A DNA stretch of 64,000 bases. It comes from a virus. The notes under the pieces were generated by a model. It saw nothing but the letters and a program-made list of their open reading frames with translations. It ran no database searches and was not told the DNA's origin. The stretch covers positions 1 to 64,000 of IMG/VR virus record IMGVR_UViG_3300027708_001885. One strand, 5' to 3'. The translations under genes were made by a program, and so were the position numbers. Of this stretch, positions 1 to 9,600 are shown in pieces (positions within the stretch are counted from its first letter, which is position 1; every line of letters begins with the position of its first letter).

Positions 1-586
1 TGGAGAATTTTCTAAGACTAGAACTGATACCCCATTGGTATGGGCCTTCCTGTGTTATGCCATATCCTTTGTATGTTCCTTTTTTGCCTACGAAAGTATC
101 AGGATTGTATTCACCTTCCGCCACACCTTGCTGTTTAGGTTTAACGATTTTATAAGTTTTCTTATCAATCTTGGCACCAGTCATGTCTTCGCCTTGTTCA
201 TGTCGGCGATCTAATTCTCTTTGTGCTGCATCTAAATTATATTCGTGTGCTTTTTGTTGCGGAGTCAATTTATCCCAATTTTCTCCCTCTGACACACCTT
301 GCTCGGCAAATGGTTTACGATGTTTTACATCGCCCTGTTTCTCTGCCTTCTTCTTATCCTTGTGCTGACCAGCACCGCCCATCTTGGCGTTCTTGACTAC
401 AAAGTTACGAGGCTTGGGTGCTTCTTTCTTTTGTTCTTGTGCTAATAAGTTTCCGCGCTTCTGAACTTTGCCTACGCCTCCTGCTACAGATGCAACAGCA
501 CCTGCACTGGTAGCACCGCCGCTGGCAGTTTCTAAAATATAGTGTGTTTCATTAACACCTTTTACTTTTTTAAATTCGTTGTTCAT
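1..586 (-). CDS. Partial protein with QGV(A/S)EG repeats (3' end outside window)
   Basis: An open frame starts at the ATG at 586 and runs without a stop to the window edge (195 codons visible). The N-terminus is MNNEFKKVKGVNE, followed by an Ala/Gly-rich and then a Lys/Gln-rich region. It carries two copies of the motif found repeatedly in the 832-residue protein at 1639-4137: EQGVSEG (near 286-304) and QQGVAEG (near 112-132). No enzyme fold is recognised. Inference: it is another member of the same internal-head/polyprotein-like family, cut at these motifs. Confidence is moderate because the gene is truncated by the window. Confidence 0.6.
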   Translation of the reverse strand, partial: MNNEFKKVKGVNETHYILETASGGATSAGAVASVAGGVGKVQKRGNLLAQEQKKEAPKPRNFVVKNAKMGGAGQHKDKKKAEKQGDVKHRKPFAEQGVSEGENWDKLTPQQKAHEYNLDAAQRELDRRHEQGEDMTGAKIDKKTYKIVKPKQQGVAEGEYNPDTFVGKKGTYKGYGITQEGPYQWGISSSLRKFS

Positions 587-957
587 TTTGTTTTATTCCA
601 ATTTGCTATGGGGCTTACCTTATGAGTATCTTCTGGTTCTGAACTCTTGCTCCACGGAGTCACATGTTTGACATCACCTGGAACGGTTTTGTCAGCTTGG
701 CGGAACATGTTGTATTCTTCTTCGGTGTATGGATGTTCGGTGTTGTATTTTTCCATCCAACTATATGCGTCCATATCAACACCCTTGTTCTTATTCTTAC
801 CGTCAGCCATAGCAGTAGCCATCCACTTACGGTTCATATAATTTACACGATCGTATCCACCAACGTCGCGGCTTTTAGTCACACCCTGTTGAACAGCAGC
901 GTGACGCTTTTTCATTTTTCCAACAACAGCTTCACTAATTAATTCATTGATACGCAT
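583..957 (-). CDS. Putative internal head protein with capsid-targeting sequence
   Basis: A 124-residue protein beginning MRINELISEAVVGK. I chose the ATG at 957 because its start overlaps the stop of the Dps gene (TAATG) and because the N-terminus then reads as a T4-type capsid-targeting sequence, with I-S-E before A as the expected prohead-protease cut. The rest is hydrophilic, rich in Lys, Asp, Trp and Tyr, and has no fold I recognise. It lies in a run of similarly marked genes. Inference: it is packaged in the capsid. Its biochemical role is unknown. Confidence 0.7.
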   Translation of the reverse strand: MRINELISEAVVGKMKKRHAAVQQGVTKSRDVGGYDRVNYMNRKWMATAMADGKNKNKGVDMDAYSWMEKYNTEHPYTEEEYNMFRQADKTVPGDVKHVTPWSKSSEPEDTHKVSPIANWNKTK

Positions 958-1400
958 TACATTGATCCTTTTAGACTTGCACGTAGGAACCATGCATGTT
1001 TTCTATGATTGTCCATGCGTTCTGCTAGGAAGTTTGAAAGCCCGTGTTCCCCAGCAGCTTCGGCAGCATCGTAGTTTTTCTTAAGAACAATCTGTATACG
1101 TTCACTATCTTGTAGTAATTCTTGTACCATTTCTTCTTTAGTTGGCACATGATCCTCGTCTTCGATCTTGGTCAACATGCTGAGATTATGATAACTGGTA
1201 GGGATGTAGCCACCTAGCTTACGCACATTTTCTGCGTAGGGATCTATTGCACCGTAAACTTCATTGTAGATTTCCTCAAAAAGTTTATGATATTCGTAGA
1301 AATCACTACCTTCCACGTTCCAATGAAAGCTATGAACTTTCACATAAAAGCTAAAAGTTGTACCAAATCCAATGCGAGTGAGTTGAATTAATTTGTCCAT
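957..1400 (-). CDS. Dps-like ferritin
   Basis: 147 residues with the Dps/ferritin-like signature: H-S-F-H-W-N-V-E-G near residues 23-31, followed by F-Y-E-Y-H-K-L-F-E-E-I-Y-N-E-V-Y and A-E-N-V-R-K-L-G-G. These are the His, Asp and Glu positions that build the inter-subunit ferroxidase site in Dps. Dps proteins form 12-subunit cages that oxidise and store iron and can protect DNA. The gene lies between two presumed virion-interior genes and overlaps the next start by one base, so co-expression is likely. It has no capsid-targeting motif of its own. Whether it acts on phage DNA, host DNA or iron cannot be told from sequence. Confidence 0.88.
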   Translation of the reverse strand: MDKLIQLTRIGFGTTFSFYVKVHSFHWNVEGSDFYEYHKLFEEIYNEVYGAIDPYAENVRKLGGYIPTSYHNLSMLTKIEDEDHVPTKEEMVQELLQDSERIQIVLKKNYDAAEAAGEHGLSNFLAERMDNHRKHAWFLRASLKGSM

Positions 1401-1401
1401 G

Positions 1402-1416
1402 ATATGTTATTTATTC
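1402..1416 (-). promoter_or_regulatory. Late-promoter-like ATAAATAAC element before dps
   Basis: The string AATAAATAACATATC lies directly upstream of the Dps ATG and matches the element before the gene at 10951. It overlaps the stop of the 86-residue gene. No Shine-Dalgarno lies between it and the ATG. Confidence 0.3.
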
Positions 1417-1667
1417 TTACCGAACCAGAGTTTAAACCATTCATCTGTGCCAGGTTTAATTCCTTGTTCGCGTTGTATTTGACCTTTGTTGCTACCTACA
1501 ACAGGCTGTCTAAGAGTAGCATTGTATTCTGCTAGACGTGCTTGCCCACCTAATCCACCCATAATGCTGGTTGCTTTTAGGGCGTGTATTGGATCCGCTG
1601 GGTCAAGATAAGCGTCATCGCCGCTGTCCTGTGGAACATCATCTACGGTTATTCGATATTGCTTCAT
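1407..1667 (-). CDS. Small conserved protein with C-terminal EWF motif
   Basis: An 86-residue protein whose start lies inside the 3' end of the upstream 832-residue gene (29-nt overlap), implying translational coupling. It is acidic at the N-terminus and contains IQREQGIKPGTDEWF near the C-terminus. The ending G-T-D-E-W-F resembles G-S-R-E-W-F at the C-terminus of the nucleotidyltransferase at 5278-6009, and REQG recalls the EQGVAEG repeats. Both suggest a shared short C-terminal or linker signal in this cluster. No fold is recognised. Confidence 0.7.
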   Translation of the reverse strand: MKQYRITVDDVPQDSGDDAYLDPADPIHALKATSIMGGLGGQARLAEYNATLRQPVVGSNKGQIQREQGIKPGTDEWFKLWFGKNK

Positions 1668-4137
1668 TCATAATAATCTTATTGATAAGATTGTCCATAA
1701 TGTTCTCAACACCTTCGCTAACTGGGACACTTTTAGCATCGTTAGCAAACTGTTTCTTAGTTGCATTGACAATACCACTGAAACGTTTGTCTGCACGTTT
1801 GTAGTCGCCTGCTTTATCAGCAGCAGTTGCATCTGCACTGGCGGCTTTTTTATAACGACCTAACGTATCATTGGATAGTTCTTTTAGGTTGCCCCATTCG
1901 TCTTTGCTAGTACGATCGTTCTTGGCAATCTGTGAGCCCATATACTGACTATCACGTTTCTTATCACCGGCCGCACGTAGTTTAGCAGACATTCCATCTT
2001 TAGGATTGGTCAAGCGTTTAGCTACAGTATCCATGGCATTGCTGCCTGCCTCCGCCACACCTTCTTTTGGTTCTGGTAAGCGTAACTTTTTACGCATTTC
2101 GGGGCTTGTATCTTTTAAACGTTTCTGTTGTTCTTTTTCACGCTGGGCTTTTGCTTCTGGGCTATTTGCTCTTTGTTCGCGGCGGTCACCGCTCGGTGTA
2201 CGATTATCCATTTCTGACAAGTCTTCCGCCACACCTTGCTGATCCAACATACTCGGTAAGCCTTGTGCCTTACGAGCCATATGACGAGCCCAATCTACTT
2301 TTTCATCATCAACCGCATCAACTAACTCGGCCATTTTCTTTGCGATTAGGTCGTGTGCTGTTGATGGCTTATATTTTTTCATATTCAACTTTTTAGCAAC
2401 ATTAAGATAAAGTTGTAAATCATTGCTGTCATCACTGCCATTAAAATCACCCTGAGCAAATTCGTTCAAGCCTTCCGCCACACCTTGCTCTGTTACTTTT
2501 CCTGTATTGCGTAATCTAGATTTTAGTGTGTTCTTTCTATAGTCGCTGTCTTGCTTAAACATCTTACCTGCTTTGGTAATACGACCTATAGGTTCTTTCC
2601 AACGCATTGAGTCGCCATACCCCGAAGAGTGATTCTGGCGTGGAAAATGCATCTTATTTGTGCCTGCTTCTACCTTGTTGGCAACATTATCACCAAACTC
2701 TTGTCGGATCTGATCTAACACTTCATCGGGATCGTAATGATCGTCAACGCCGTATCCGTCGTTGGATGGATCAGTAGCATCTCTATAGGTGTTAATTAGG
2801 TCATCTAATCTTGCTCGCTGATCAGGATCCAAGCCTTCCGCCACACCTTGCTCTTTAATGTTTAGTTGCTTTTTAGTGTATGCCACTGAGTTATCCAATG
2901 CGGCTAAACCTTTTTCTTCAGAGTTCTTGCTCAACCCAGTATCATAAAGTTCATCACCGTTATAGATCCGAACCTGCCAACCCATTCCAGTATTGACCAA
3001 ATCGTGTCTGAAGTTTCCTACCTTGACTGATTTGACTACATTCATGCCCGAGCCTTCCGCCACACCTTGCTCTCTAATTTTTAACTGGTCAGCAGGATTG
3101 CCACCACCAAACATATTACCAAAAGCATCACGTGCTCTTTGTTGAGTTTGTTTTTGCTGTTCCTTGCGGTCTGCGGTTTTTTGTTTGTTAGTTCCCTGCT
3201 TGATAGTTGTCATCATCTTGTCAAACGGTTTATCACCAGTGACCTCTGCCACACCTTTCTGAACCATCTTTTTACCAGTGCGTGGATCTACTCTTTGTGA
3301 GTCTTTAAATGCCTTGCTAAGGATATCGGTAGCTGCTGTAGTTGCTTGTTTGGCAGTAATTCCTTTAGCAGTATATTGCTTCTTACCAGCATCCGGATCT
3401 TTCTTGTCTCTAGAACCGTATGTGCCGTGACTTACATGTCCGTCACGTCCCGGAGGAGTTTGTGATTTGTCCATTTCTTTTAAACCTTTCTTTGGCTTGA
3501 CCATTGCCTGCATACGCTGTTTGGCCTTCATCATTAGATCTCGAACTTCGTCGTCTCCAATCTCTGGACTCATTGCGTCACGCCAAACTTGGAATTGTTC
3601 TTGCTCACTTTTGCTAGGATCCATTAATACGGCTCGCATTGGTGTAGCTCGTGGTCCTTCTTCCCCTGCACTAGGATCTCCTGTTTCTTGACGACTTATG
3701 ACGTCTAAATTGTCAAAACTGTATAGAATATTGCCTGATTTGTCTGGTTTATTGTTATAATTCTTCAGGTATTGAAAGGCCTTAACTTGATCAGCACCTA
3801 GCACTACTGTGACACTTGTATAACCTTGTTGATTTAAATTGGCCAATACGCGAGTTAGATCCGGAATCTCATCTGTAGCAGGTTGGAAAATGTGTCCGCT
3901 TTGTGGAAATACTTTCTTGTAGATTGCTATCTTTTCATCTGGAGTAATTGGATCATCTTTTCCCACGGTCTTACTAACAACAAAGTAAGGATCGCCACCT
4001 ACTTTACTTGCCTGTGTAATAACACTACTGGCCAACATCATATGTCCTTTGTGGCCCATACCTCTGCCCCAACCAACAACGGCTGTCTTGCCTTGTCCTG
4101 TTCGTTGTATAGCTTCGAAAATATTTCTTAAAAACAT
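1639..4137 (-). CDS. Nucleotidyltransferase-led polyprotein-like internal protein with EQGVAEG repeats
   Basis: 832 residues. The ATG at 4137 follows directly on the upstream stop; an earlier in-frame Met would overlap that gene by about 140 nt. The N-terminus MFLRNIFEAIQR fits a capsid-targeting sequence cut after I-F-E. Residues about 15-230 look like an HxGH nucleotidylyltransferase (MGHKGHMML, later VVLGADQVKAF). The remainder is a chain of short, mostly hydrophilic modules separated by QGVAEG-type motifs (about six copies, e.g. IREQGVAEG, IKEQGVAEG, VTEQGVAEG), encoded by near-identical 20-nt DNA repeats. Inference: these are processing sites for the prohead protease, making this a packaged polyprotein. 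The function of the C-terminal modules is unknown. Confidence 0.75.
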   Translation of the reverse strand: MFLRNIFEAIQRTGQGKTAVVGWGRGMGHKGHMMLASSVITQASKVGGDPYFVVSKTVGKDDPITPDEKIAIYKKVFPQSGHIFQPATDEIPDLTRVLANLNQQGYTSVTVVLGADQVKAFQYLKNYNNKPDKSGNILYSFDNLDVISRQETGDPSAGEEGPRATPMRAVLMDPSKSEQEQFQVWRDAMSPEIGDDEVRDLMMKAKQRMQAMVKPKKGLKEMDKSQTPPGRDGHVSHGTYGSRDKKDPDAGKKQYTAKGITAKQATTAATDILSKAFKDSQRVDPRTGKKMVQKGVAEVTGDKPFDKMMTTIKQGTNKQKTADRKEQQKQTQQRARDAFGNMFGGGNPADQLKIREQGVAEGSGMNVVKSVKVGNFRHDLVNTGMGWQVRIYNGDELYDTGLSKNSEEKGLAALDNSVAYTKKQLNIKEQGVAEGLDPDQRARLDDLINTYRDATDPSNDGYGVDDHYDPDEVLDQIRQEFGDNVANKVEAGTNKMHFPRQNHSSGYGDSMRWKEPIGRITKAGKMFKQDSDYRKNTLKSRLRNTGKVTEQGVAEGLNEFAQGDFNGSDDSNDLQLYLNVAKKLNMKKYKPSTAHDLIAKKMAELVDAVDDEKVDWARHMARKAQGLPSMLDQQGVAEDLSEMDNRTPSGDRREQRANSPEAKAQREKEQQKRLKDTSPEMRKKLRLPEPKEGVAEAGSNAMDTVAKRLTNPKDGMSAKLRAAGDKKRDSQYMGSQIAKNDRTSKDEWGNLKELSNDTLGRYKKAASADATAADKAGDYKRADKRFSGIVNATKKQFANDAKSVPVSEGVENIMDNLINKIIMNEAISNNRR

Positions 4138-4138
4138 A

Positions 4139-5281
4139 TTAGTCTCTTCTTGGTGCCCAATTGGCTTGGTCGATTGCTTTGACAAACTGTCCAGGTAGAT
4201 CACGCTTGAATTGCGTACCTGGGTGTGCCTGTACATAACCTTCTGGTTTGGTTTGACGGATACCACCGTGTGTGCCTGCACTTAGTTTGGTAATCAATTG
4301 TAACTTTTCTTTACTTAACATATCTACAGATTGTAGAACAGCGTTAAGTCCTTTCTGATCAGCAAGGATCTTCTGTGCCTGACCTGCACTTACATTGGCT
4401 GTGACCCATTCTTGGAACTTGTCAGCAACACCCGGTATGCGTAGATTTTGATTATAGAATTTATATAAGATATCTCCGGGCTTGCTTAATCCGGGCTTTG
4501 GTGCTAGGAACGCATCAATTGCGGCAGCATTGGCAGTGATAAATTGCTCAGCTTTCTTTAGGCCTGCATCTTCAACACCTGGTGCTTTCTCAACATAGGT
4601 TGTACCCTGTACAATAACATCTGGTGTGCTCAATGCTTCTGCGTTGGGATACCGTCCTTCTTCACCGCTACCCAGACCATCGTAGTATCCTGTGACAGCG
4701 ACCATAACTTTGGCTTTGGCAATACGTTTGCCCAACTCACTACCTACTGGAATATGAAATGCTGTGATGTTAGGAGTAAAATCGTATTCCTGTGTGCTGG
4801 GATTCATTTGTGCAGGCTTACTGGGATAGAATAGTAATCCACCTTCAACATAACCTTTTTGTGGGCTTACCTTTTCAAAGTAAGGCCATAGGCTCATCAT
4901 TTCTTCAGCATAGGCTTGACGTTGTGGTGCCTGTTCAGGAGTTGCTTTACCTGTGCCCATGATAAAGTTTTTAATATCTTCCGGGCTGTACATTGCTGCT
5001 GGAACGCCTGGTGCTACTTCAGTTTTACCACGCTTGAGATATTCCCAAGCATTCTTTGGTATCATGCTAAAGCGACCTTGCTCGTCCTTGCCCCAATACA
5101 TTACTGGACTACCGTCCCATTTTAATTCAATGGTACTGCCCTGTGTGCCCATACTTTGTAATCGCTCAACGGCGTGTAATCCACCATTGCTGCCGTTGGT
5201 AAAGACCAAATCTTCGATGTGTTGGTACTTGCGACCCACTGTAGGGGCTGCTGCTTCGGACAATAGTTCAGTTATTTTCAT
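4139..5281 (-). CDS. KxDG nucleotidyltransferase (ligase-like) with capsid-targeting sequence
   Basis: 380 residues starting MKITELLSEAAAP, a good match to a T4 capsid-targeting sequence cut after L-S-E. Near residue 54 is ELKWDGSPVMYWG, which resembles motif I (K-x-D-G, the adenylated lysine) of the DNA/RNA ligase and capping-enzyme superfamily. YVEGGLLFY near 145 could be motif IV, and K-A-K near 190 could be motif V. No separate ligase domains are evident. It overlaps the neighbouring nucleotidyltransferase gene by 4 nt (ATGA). Possible roles are nucleic-acid ligation or self/partner nucleotidylation after injection. The superfamily call is moderate and the role is inference. Confidence 0.7.
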   Translation of the reverse strand: MKITELLSEAAAPTVGRKYQHIEDLVFTNGSNGGLHAVERLQSMGTQGSTIELKWDGSPVMYWGKDEQGRFSMIPKNAWEYLKRGKTEVAPGVPAAMYSPEDIKNFIMGTGKATPEQAPQRQAYAEEMMSLWPYFEKVSPQKGYVEGGLLFYPSKPAQMNPSTQEYDFTPNITAFHIPVGSELGKRIAKAKVMVAVTGYYDGLGSGEEGRYPNAEALSTPDVIVQGTTYVEKAPGVEDAGLKKAEQFITANAAAIDAFLAPKPGLSKPGDILYKFYNQNLRIPGVADKFQEWVTANVSAGQAQKILADQKGLNAVLQSVDMLSKEKLQLITKLSAGTHGGIRQTKPEGYVQAHPGTQFKRDLPGQFVKAIDQANWAPRRD

Positions 5282-6009
5282 ACGATATGGTCTAACATGA
5301 ATCTAAACCATTCACGCGAGCCTTCTTTTAGGTCAGCACCAGGAAAGTATTTGTCTCTGATAGCTGTATATTTTTCTGGATACTGTTTCAATGCGGCTAG
5401 AACACGTTGTGGATTGCCCATATCGGCTGCTGTGGCAGTTGGTCCAATAATAGTCTTGGCAATCTCATCCTTGTTAGCAGTAATAAGTTCTTTGGTTGTA
5501 CGATCAACAAGACCTTTATAAGGACTCATCATCATACTGGGGTGTTCTGGGCTTGAGCTCATGTTGGCTAGGTCAGCCCACATACCATGTAGTGTGCCAC
5601 CCTTCATTTGAGGATCAGTATAGTCATGTGTGTGCAGTGGTTGAGCAGCGGCTGCATTTTCCACAGCCATTAAATCTACCTGTACTACATCTTGTGTAGA
5701 GCCAATTGGAATACCAACGTGGATACTAACACCTGTACGAGCAGCATACAGCCCTTTGCTTTTAAAGTAATCTTCTAAAGCCTTGCGTGATAGTTTTAAT
5801 TCTTTAGCGGGAAATGCCTTCATTAATTCTGCGGCATCGATCAGTGCATCAATATCGCTACTGACTTCTTTGTGTCCTGCTGATCCAATAGGATATGTAT
5901 TCACTCCTGGAGGAAGAATCTTTTTTAAGTTGGCCATTACTAAAGGAAAATTTGCCTTTTGTAATTCGACTGCACCTGGGATTACATTACCGCCTTCATT
6001 TAATTGCAT
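5278..6009 (-). CDS. Pol beta-type nucleotidyltransferase
   Basis: 243 residues. The N-terminus MQLNEGGNV again offers an L-x-E/G prohead-protease site. Residues 40-55 read IGSAGHKEVSSDIDALID, the G-S...D-x-D signature of Pol beta-like nucleotidyltransferases, and a third acidic residue follows in VVQVDLMAV. Such enzymes transfer a nucleotide to a nucleic acid, protein or antibiotic. The C-terminal G-S-R-E-W-F resembles that of the 86-residue protein at 1407. Position and overlap suggest one operon with the KxDG protein. The fold call is strong by motif; the substrate is unknown. Confidence 0.75.
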   Translation of the reverse strand: MQLNEGGNVIPGAVELQKANFPLVMANLKKILPPGVNTYPIGSAGHKEVSSDIDALIDAAELMKAFPAKELKLSRKALEDYFKSKGLYAARTGVSIHVGIPIGSTQDVVQVDLMAVENAAAAQPLHTHDYTDPQMKGGTLHGMWADLANMSSSPEHPSMMMSPYKGLVDRTTKELITANKDEIAKTIIGPTATAADMGNPQRVLAALKQYPEKYTAIRDKYFPGADLKEGSREWFRFMLDHIV

Positions 6010-6013
6010 TTTA

Positions 6014-6376
6014 TTATCCTAACTTATAATTTCCGTTTCTAATATCATCAAAGTAATGATCGTGTAGTCTTTCGCACATGCCTTCTCTTAATTCTGCAGG
6101 AAACAACTTACCTAATTTGCCATTTAATTTTTTTTCAGAGTAGAATTCTTTGCATCCTTTATTGACCATGGGCATGTATAATTCTAATACCATTTCACGA
6201 CCACACTCTTTTAGACTCTTTAATTTTTTAGCAATGGTAAAGAAATAGTCTTTGTGCAGTTTATCGTGATCGATGATGTACCAGAACAATTCGTCGTCAA
6301 GTTTTTCCATAGACTTATCGTCTTTTTTGCCCTTGTTAGGGTCCATGGGCTTGTTAAAAAATTCTAGTAGTTTCAT
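6014..6376 (-). CDS. Conserved small protein of unknown function
   Basis: 120 residues, starting MKLLEFFNKPMD and rich in Lys, Asp and aromatic residues, with a likely helical middle (DDELFWYIIDHDKL). The N-terminus resembles the leader of its capsid-targeted neighbours but lacks the I/L-x-E-A/G cut. It lies 4 nt downstream of nothing obvious and 4 nt upstream of the nucleotidyltransferase gene, in the same direction. An AAATAAATA stretch just upstream of the ATG could be a T4-late-type promoter. I do not recognise the family. Confidence 0.65.
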   Translation of the reverse strand: MKLLEFFNKPMDPNKGKKDDKSMEKLDDELFWYIIDHDKLHKDYFFTIAKKLKSLKECGREMVLELYMPMVNKGCKEFYSEKKLNGKLGKLFPAELREGMCERLHDHYFDDIRNGNYKLG

Positions 6377-6406
6377 AGTGATATTTATTTAAGTTTGTTC
6401 TCTAGG

Positions 6407-6661
6407 TTATTCAATGTAATATCCACAGCCTCTAGGGAGCTGTACAATCATTGGCGATAAACTGATAGGAAATGTTCGGCATCCATCGTATCTATCTTCG
6501 TAAATTTTACATAATCCTGTAGCTGTAGCATAGTGTTCGCAAAATGTTTCTATATAGGTTTCATGATCGCTGTATGTTCTTATTCTACAACATCCTCCAT
6601 TACATGATAACCCTCCGGTACATTGTCCTTTAATTTCTTTTTCTAACCAAATAGTTTTCAC
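6407..6661 (-). CDS. YkgJ-like Cys-rich metal-binding protein
   Basis: 84 residues with Cys spaced as CTGGLSCNGGCCR, then C-E-H-Y, LCKIYEDRYDGCRTFP and a final RGCGYY. This is the pattern of the small YkgJ/UPF0153 putative Zn- or Fe-S-chelating domain (CxxxCxxCC...C.IY..R...CR.FP). The biochemical role of that family is not settled. The gene follows the collagen-like fibre gene without a gap, on the same strand. Confidence 0.75.
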   Translation of the reverse strand: MKTIWLEKEIKGQCTGGLSCNGGCCRIRTYSDHETYIETFCEHYATATGLCKIYEDRYDGCRTFPISLSPMIVQLPRGCGYYIE

Positions 6662-6663
6662 TA

Positions 6664-9600
6664 TTAAACCCAGGCAAAATAATTAACATTGATTGCTGCC
6701 TGATCAATACCACCACCGGTTAAGTTCATTACTTGTATTGTTGCCGAATTGGTAGCACTTGCCCAAGCTGCTGTAACTATTAATCCAAACGTCATAGCCG
6801 CCGCCGGTTGAATAATAATATGATGATTTGTAGTCAGTCCTGGTATTAGAAATGTCTGACTTGATGCAGCGTTTTTACCCACGTTTGCAAAATCAATTGA
6901 TATACTACCTTGTACAATACTTGTGACACCGATAAGGGACACTGCTTGAGTCATCAATGTAGCAGTATTAATACTAACAGTCACAGCACCAGTTGATGTT
7001 GATATAACTGTGCCTGTACCTGCTAATATGCTAGTAACACCATTTACACCTGTCGGCCCGCTTGGTCCTTGTGGACCAGAAACTGTGCTTGCAGCACCTG
7101 TAGGTCCTTGTGGTCCAACTGCACCAGTATTACCAATTACGCCTTGTGGTCCTTGTGGTCCAACTGCACCAGTATTACCAATTACGCCTTGTGGTCCTTG
7201 TGGTCCAGTATTACCTGTAGGTCCTTGTGGTCCAGTATTACCTGTAGGTCCTTGTGGTCCAGTATTACCTGTAGGTCCTTGTGGCCCAACTGCACCAGTA
7301 TTACCTGTAGGTCCTTGTGGTCCTTGTGGTCCAGTATTACCTGTAGGTCCTTGTGGCCCAACTGCACCAGTATTACCTGTAGGTCCTTGTGGTCCTTGTG
7401 GTCCAGTATTACCTGTAGGTCCTTGTGGCCCTTGTGGCCCATAGCTTCCGTCAATCCATACAACAACACCGTCTGTTGATGTACTAACGTGTGTACCGGT
7501 GCCAGCAACAATACTTGTGACACCCAAATTATCAATTCTTGTACTACCGCCTAAACTTGGGCTTGCTACACTAACTCCAATCCCGTTACCAGCAGTAAAT
7601 GTTATTTGATTAAATGCTAGTTTGTTATTGGCAATATTACCGGCCAACATATTGTTTGTAACTGTTCCGGTGTCGGTATTATAAATTCCATTAGTTACCG
7701 TGGTAGCCAATGCTACTGCACCGGTGATCTTACTACCTGCCAGTGATCCAATCCAAACAGGGTTGTTATAAGTTTGATTACTATAAACACCGTTGGTCAC
7801 TGACCCAGCATTACCACTAACATTGCCTGTTACATTGCCAGTGACTGCACCCGTTAGTGGTCCATAAAATCTAGAACTGGTCACTGTGTTTGCAACATTT
7901 AACCCTGTGCTATCAATAGTAGCACGTATTGAACCGGCATCAGTTTGATCTCCAGTAAAGAATACAATTTCATCTTTAGTAGTACCGACAGCTAAATTAC
8001 CGCTGTTAACATATAGATATCCGTCGCTGGCACCGTTTATGTTCCAATTTGTAGGGTCATAGTAGTGACTACTATTGATACCCATATCAATGTAGTAAGT
8101 AGTGTCTGTGCCAATTTCATTTGTGGCTACAAAATCTGTACTTGCAAATGTGCTGGAACTATGATTTTGGAATATTATTTGACTATAACTGTCAGTCTTA
8201 CTATCAATCTGTATTTCGGCGGTTGGATAATCACCAATAATATTACTATTACCAAAGTGAGCACTGTCTGCTACTACAAGACTATTAATAGTGGCCGTTG
8301 TAGTTACCTGTAGTTTTTGTGTGTTGATGCCACTACCATCAAAATCCCAATAATTATCTGTCCTATTCCATAGTATTGAAGTTCGACCTGTAGCAGTACT
8401 ACCTAATATTATACCGCCTCCATCTAATTGACTTATACTAGTAGCAGAAGATCCCAATAGTAAAGTTGTACCTTCTACCGTATTTGGAACTAAGATTGTG
8501 GCTGTCCCTACAAAATTTAATTGTCCGTTGATATTAACATCATTAAATGTTACATTACTTGTAGGAGCAATATCTTGAGGTAATGTAAGTGTAATGTGAC
8601 CACTAGTGGCTGTAGTATTTCCAACAGTATTAATATATACTTGATTGGTAGTTCCCGCAACAGATATTACTCCAGTATTATTAAGTGAGGCAGCACCTGG
8701 ACCACTTGTGCCACTTAATCCATCTGTATTAATAATAATGGATGTTACTGCACCGCTGCCTAAATTATTAATCAAACTAACATCAACTGTGCCAGTCCAG
8801 GCTGTGGTTTGACGAGTACGATCATAGAACGTTATTCCACCCGTAGCATTGCCATCAAAGTCTATACCCCGATCGTTGAATACAGTACTGGTTGTGATTA
8901 TGTTAGAGTCATTTGGGGTAGTTTGTATTATTACCTGTGTGCCAGCGTGTGCATTGGTAAAGTCTTGTGAGGCCTGGATACTAATACGACCAATACTTTG
9001 CACATATTGGTTATCTCCATACCCTTGAGTGGCCAGCCTAAACAATACATCATTTGCCTTGGTCGCAGTTGGTGCTTGAACAGTACCACGTGCAGCACGA
9101 CCTGCGATAACAGGATAAGCACCAGTACCAAACGAATCAATACTAACTCGAGTACTAACACCGTTCTGCCCAGTAATTTGTAGCATAGTACCAGTAAAGT
9201 TTCGGTCCTGTTGTAGGCCTGCGGCATTACCAATAATGCTCAATGCTGATTCTGATACAGAAATGCTCTGCTTTGGATATATACTAACCAATCCAGATCT
9301 ATCAATTTCAAATACCTTATTGCCACTGCTTCCTGTCATCTTCACAGGACGGTTAAAGTTAACAAAACCTGTGGCAGTTGTTGTTCCTATAATAATCTCA
9401 CGAGCAGGATTGGCAATTTTAATCTGATTATCAACAAAGGTAAATTCACCAACTGTTAATCCAGCAGCACCTAATATAGTGAACTGTCCATTACGGGCAG
9501 TAATGGCAGTGTCAGCATTGGTAATTTCGTCTTGGAGATAGATAGTACCACCACCCATCCATAGGTGTTTGAATCTGTTGATAGGTGATCCTAAACTGCT

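Noticed and set aside
664-942. Plus-strand ORF of 92 codons opposite the internal-head gene
   Set aside because: Overlaps a well-supported minus-strand gene, hydrophobic antisense composition, no ribosome binding site.
4137-4281. Upstream start for the 832-residue protein
   Set aside because: It would overlap the preceding gene by more than 140 nt and hide the capsid-targeting N-terminus that starts exactly at 4137.
7050-7444. Regular short repeats resembling a CRISPR array
   Set aside because: The units are multiples of 9 nt that translate as Gly-X-Y collagen triplets in frame with the fibre gene; there are no unique spacers.
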